6,751 nt of DNA, from NCBI GenBank assembly GCA_021767325.1, contig JAASTM010000125.1, forward strand, positions 1-6,751, read 5' to 3'. Positions 6,552-6,751 of this stretch are shown piece by piece. The position numbers and the translations under genes are program-made. Origin of the DNA: Spirochaetales bacterium (GTDB taxonomy: Bacteria; Spirochaetota; Spirochaetia; DSM-16054; Sediminispirochaetaceae). The notes under the pieces were generated by a model. The model worked only from the letters and a program-made list of their open reading frames with translations, had not been told where the DNA came from and made no database searches. How positions within the stretch are numbered: the stretch's first letter is position 1; the number at the start of each line of letters is the position of its first letter.

Positions 6552-6751
6552 ATGTTTAGATTTGTTGTAGGAATTATATTCGGGGCCCTGGCGGTCATCT
6601 TCATCATGCAGAATGTGCAGGTGGTGGACTTTCGCTTTCTGATGTGGACCGTGTCGATGTCGCGGGCCGTACTGTTTTTTCTCATGATCCTGGTGGGATT
6701 CATCCTCGGCTGGGGAGTCGGAAGCTTCGGGAAGCGCAGGCGAAAACGGTA
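6552..6751 (+). CDS. LapA-domain (DUF1049) small inner-membrane protein, 3' end at window edge
   Basis: The frame starts at an ATG with a good Shine-Dalgarno and shows 66 codons before the window ends on 'TA', which may be the first two bases of a stop. Two hydrophobic segments (about 3-19 and 38-58) flank the short loop QNVQVVDFRFL, and a basic tail GKRRRKR follows. This two-helix plan with 'QNxxxVxFxFL' is typical of LapA-domain (lipopolysaccharide assembly protein A, PF06305) membrane proteins, which are usually 70-110 residues long. In E. coli LapA works with LapB at the inner membrane in control of LPS synthesis. Many bacteria carry such proteins with no proven role. The basic tail suggests a cytoplasmic C-terminus. 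No lapB-like gene is visible in the window. It is transcribed divergently from the envelope operon. Confidence 0.8.
   Translation, partial: MFRFVVGIIFGALAVIFIMQNVQVVDFRFLMWTVSMSRAVLFFLMILVGFILGWGVGSFGKRRRKR

Noticed and set aside
6488..6703. A 71-codon minus-strand open frame opposite the LapA-domain gene
   Set aside because: No ribosome binding site or family likeness, and it is antisense to a gene with strong start signals and membrane topology.
4260..6751. A LapA/LapG/LapD adhesin-release system, because a transglutaminase-like domain lies near a LapA-named gene
   Set aside because: The small membrane protein belongs to the lipopolysaccharide-assembly LapA domain, not to the large LapA adhesin that LapG cleaves. 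The shared name is a coincidence, and no adhesin or LapD-like gene is present.

Overview
The window looks like part of a moderately GC-rich chromosome from a diderm (two-membrane) bacterium. A spirochaete (Spirochaetota, Spirochaetaceae-like) is my best guess. This rests on the general look of the lipoprotein (Ig-like domains of the 'WxPYS...WTL...G.KTVYVWFKD' type), the OmpA-like barrel fused to other domains, and the sugar kinase. It is an inference, because no marker gene such as rRNA is present.

Layout from left to right. (1) 1-367, plus strand: the 3' end of an unrecognised protein. Its last 32 bases overlap the 3' end of the convergent gene. (2) 336-2147, minus strand: a two-gene unit in which a PfkB/KDG-kinase-like sugar kinase (1068-2147) is followed after 39 nt by a signal-peptide-less M23 metallopeptidase-family protein (336-1028). 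(3) 2148-2313: a non-coding gap holding an intrinsic terminator for the upstream minus-strand operon and an inverted repeat in front of the kinase. (4) 2314-6359, minus strand: a two-gene envelope operon. The first gene encodes a 699-residue exported protein with an N-terminal beta-barrel-like region, a transglutaminase-like cysteine domain and three TPRs. The second encodes a 653-residue lipoprotein with Ig-like domains and a C-terminal beta-propeller. The reading frames overlap by 16 nt. (5) 6360-6551: an AT-rich divergent promoter region. (6) 6552-6751, plus strand: a small two-helix LapA-domain (DUF1049) membrane protein that reaches the window edge at or next to its stop codon.

The most interesting unit is the 2314-6359 operon. 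A barrel anchor, a periplasmic transglutaminase-like domain with an intact Cys-His-Glu set, and a protein-binding TPR tail are made together with a propeller lipoprotein. This suggests an envelope complex in which the lipoprotein is partner or substrate. Function is inferred from domain content only. No mobile element, CRISPR array, tRNA or rRNA was seen.
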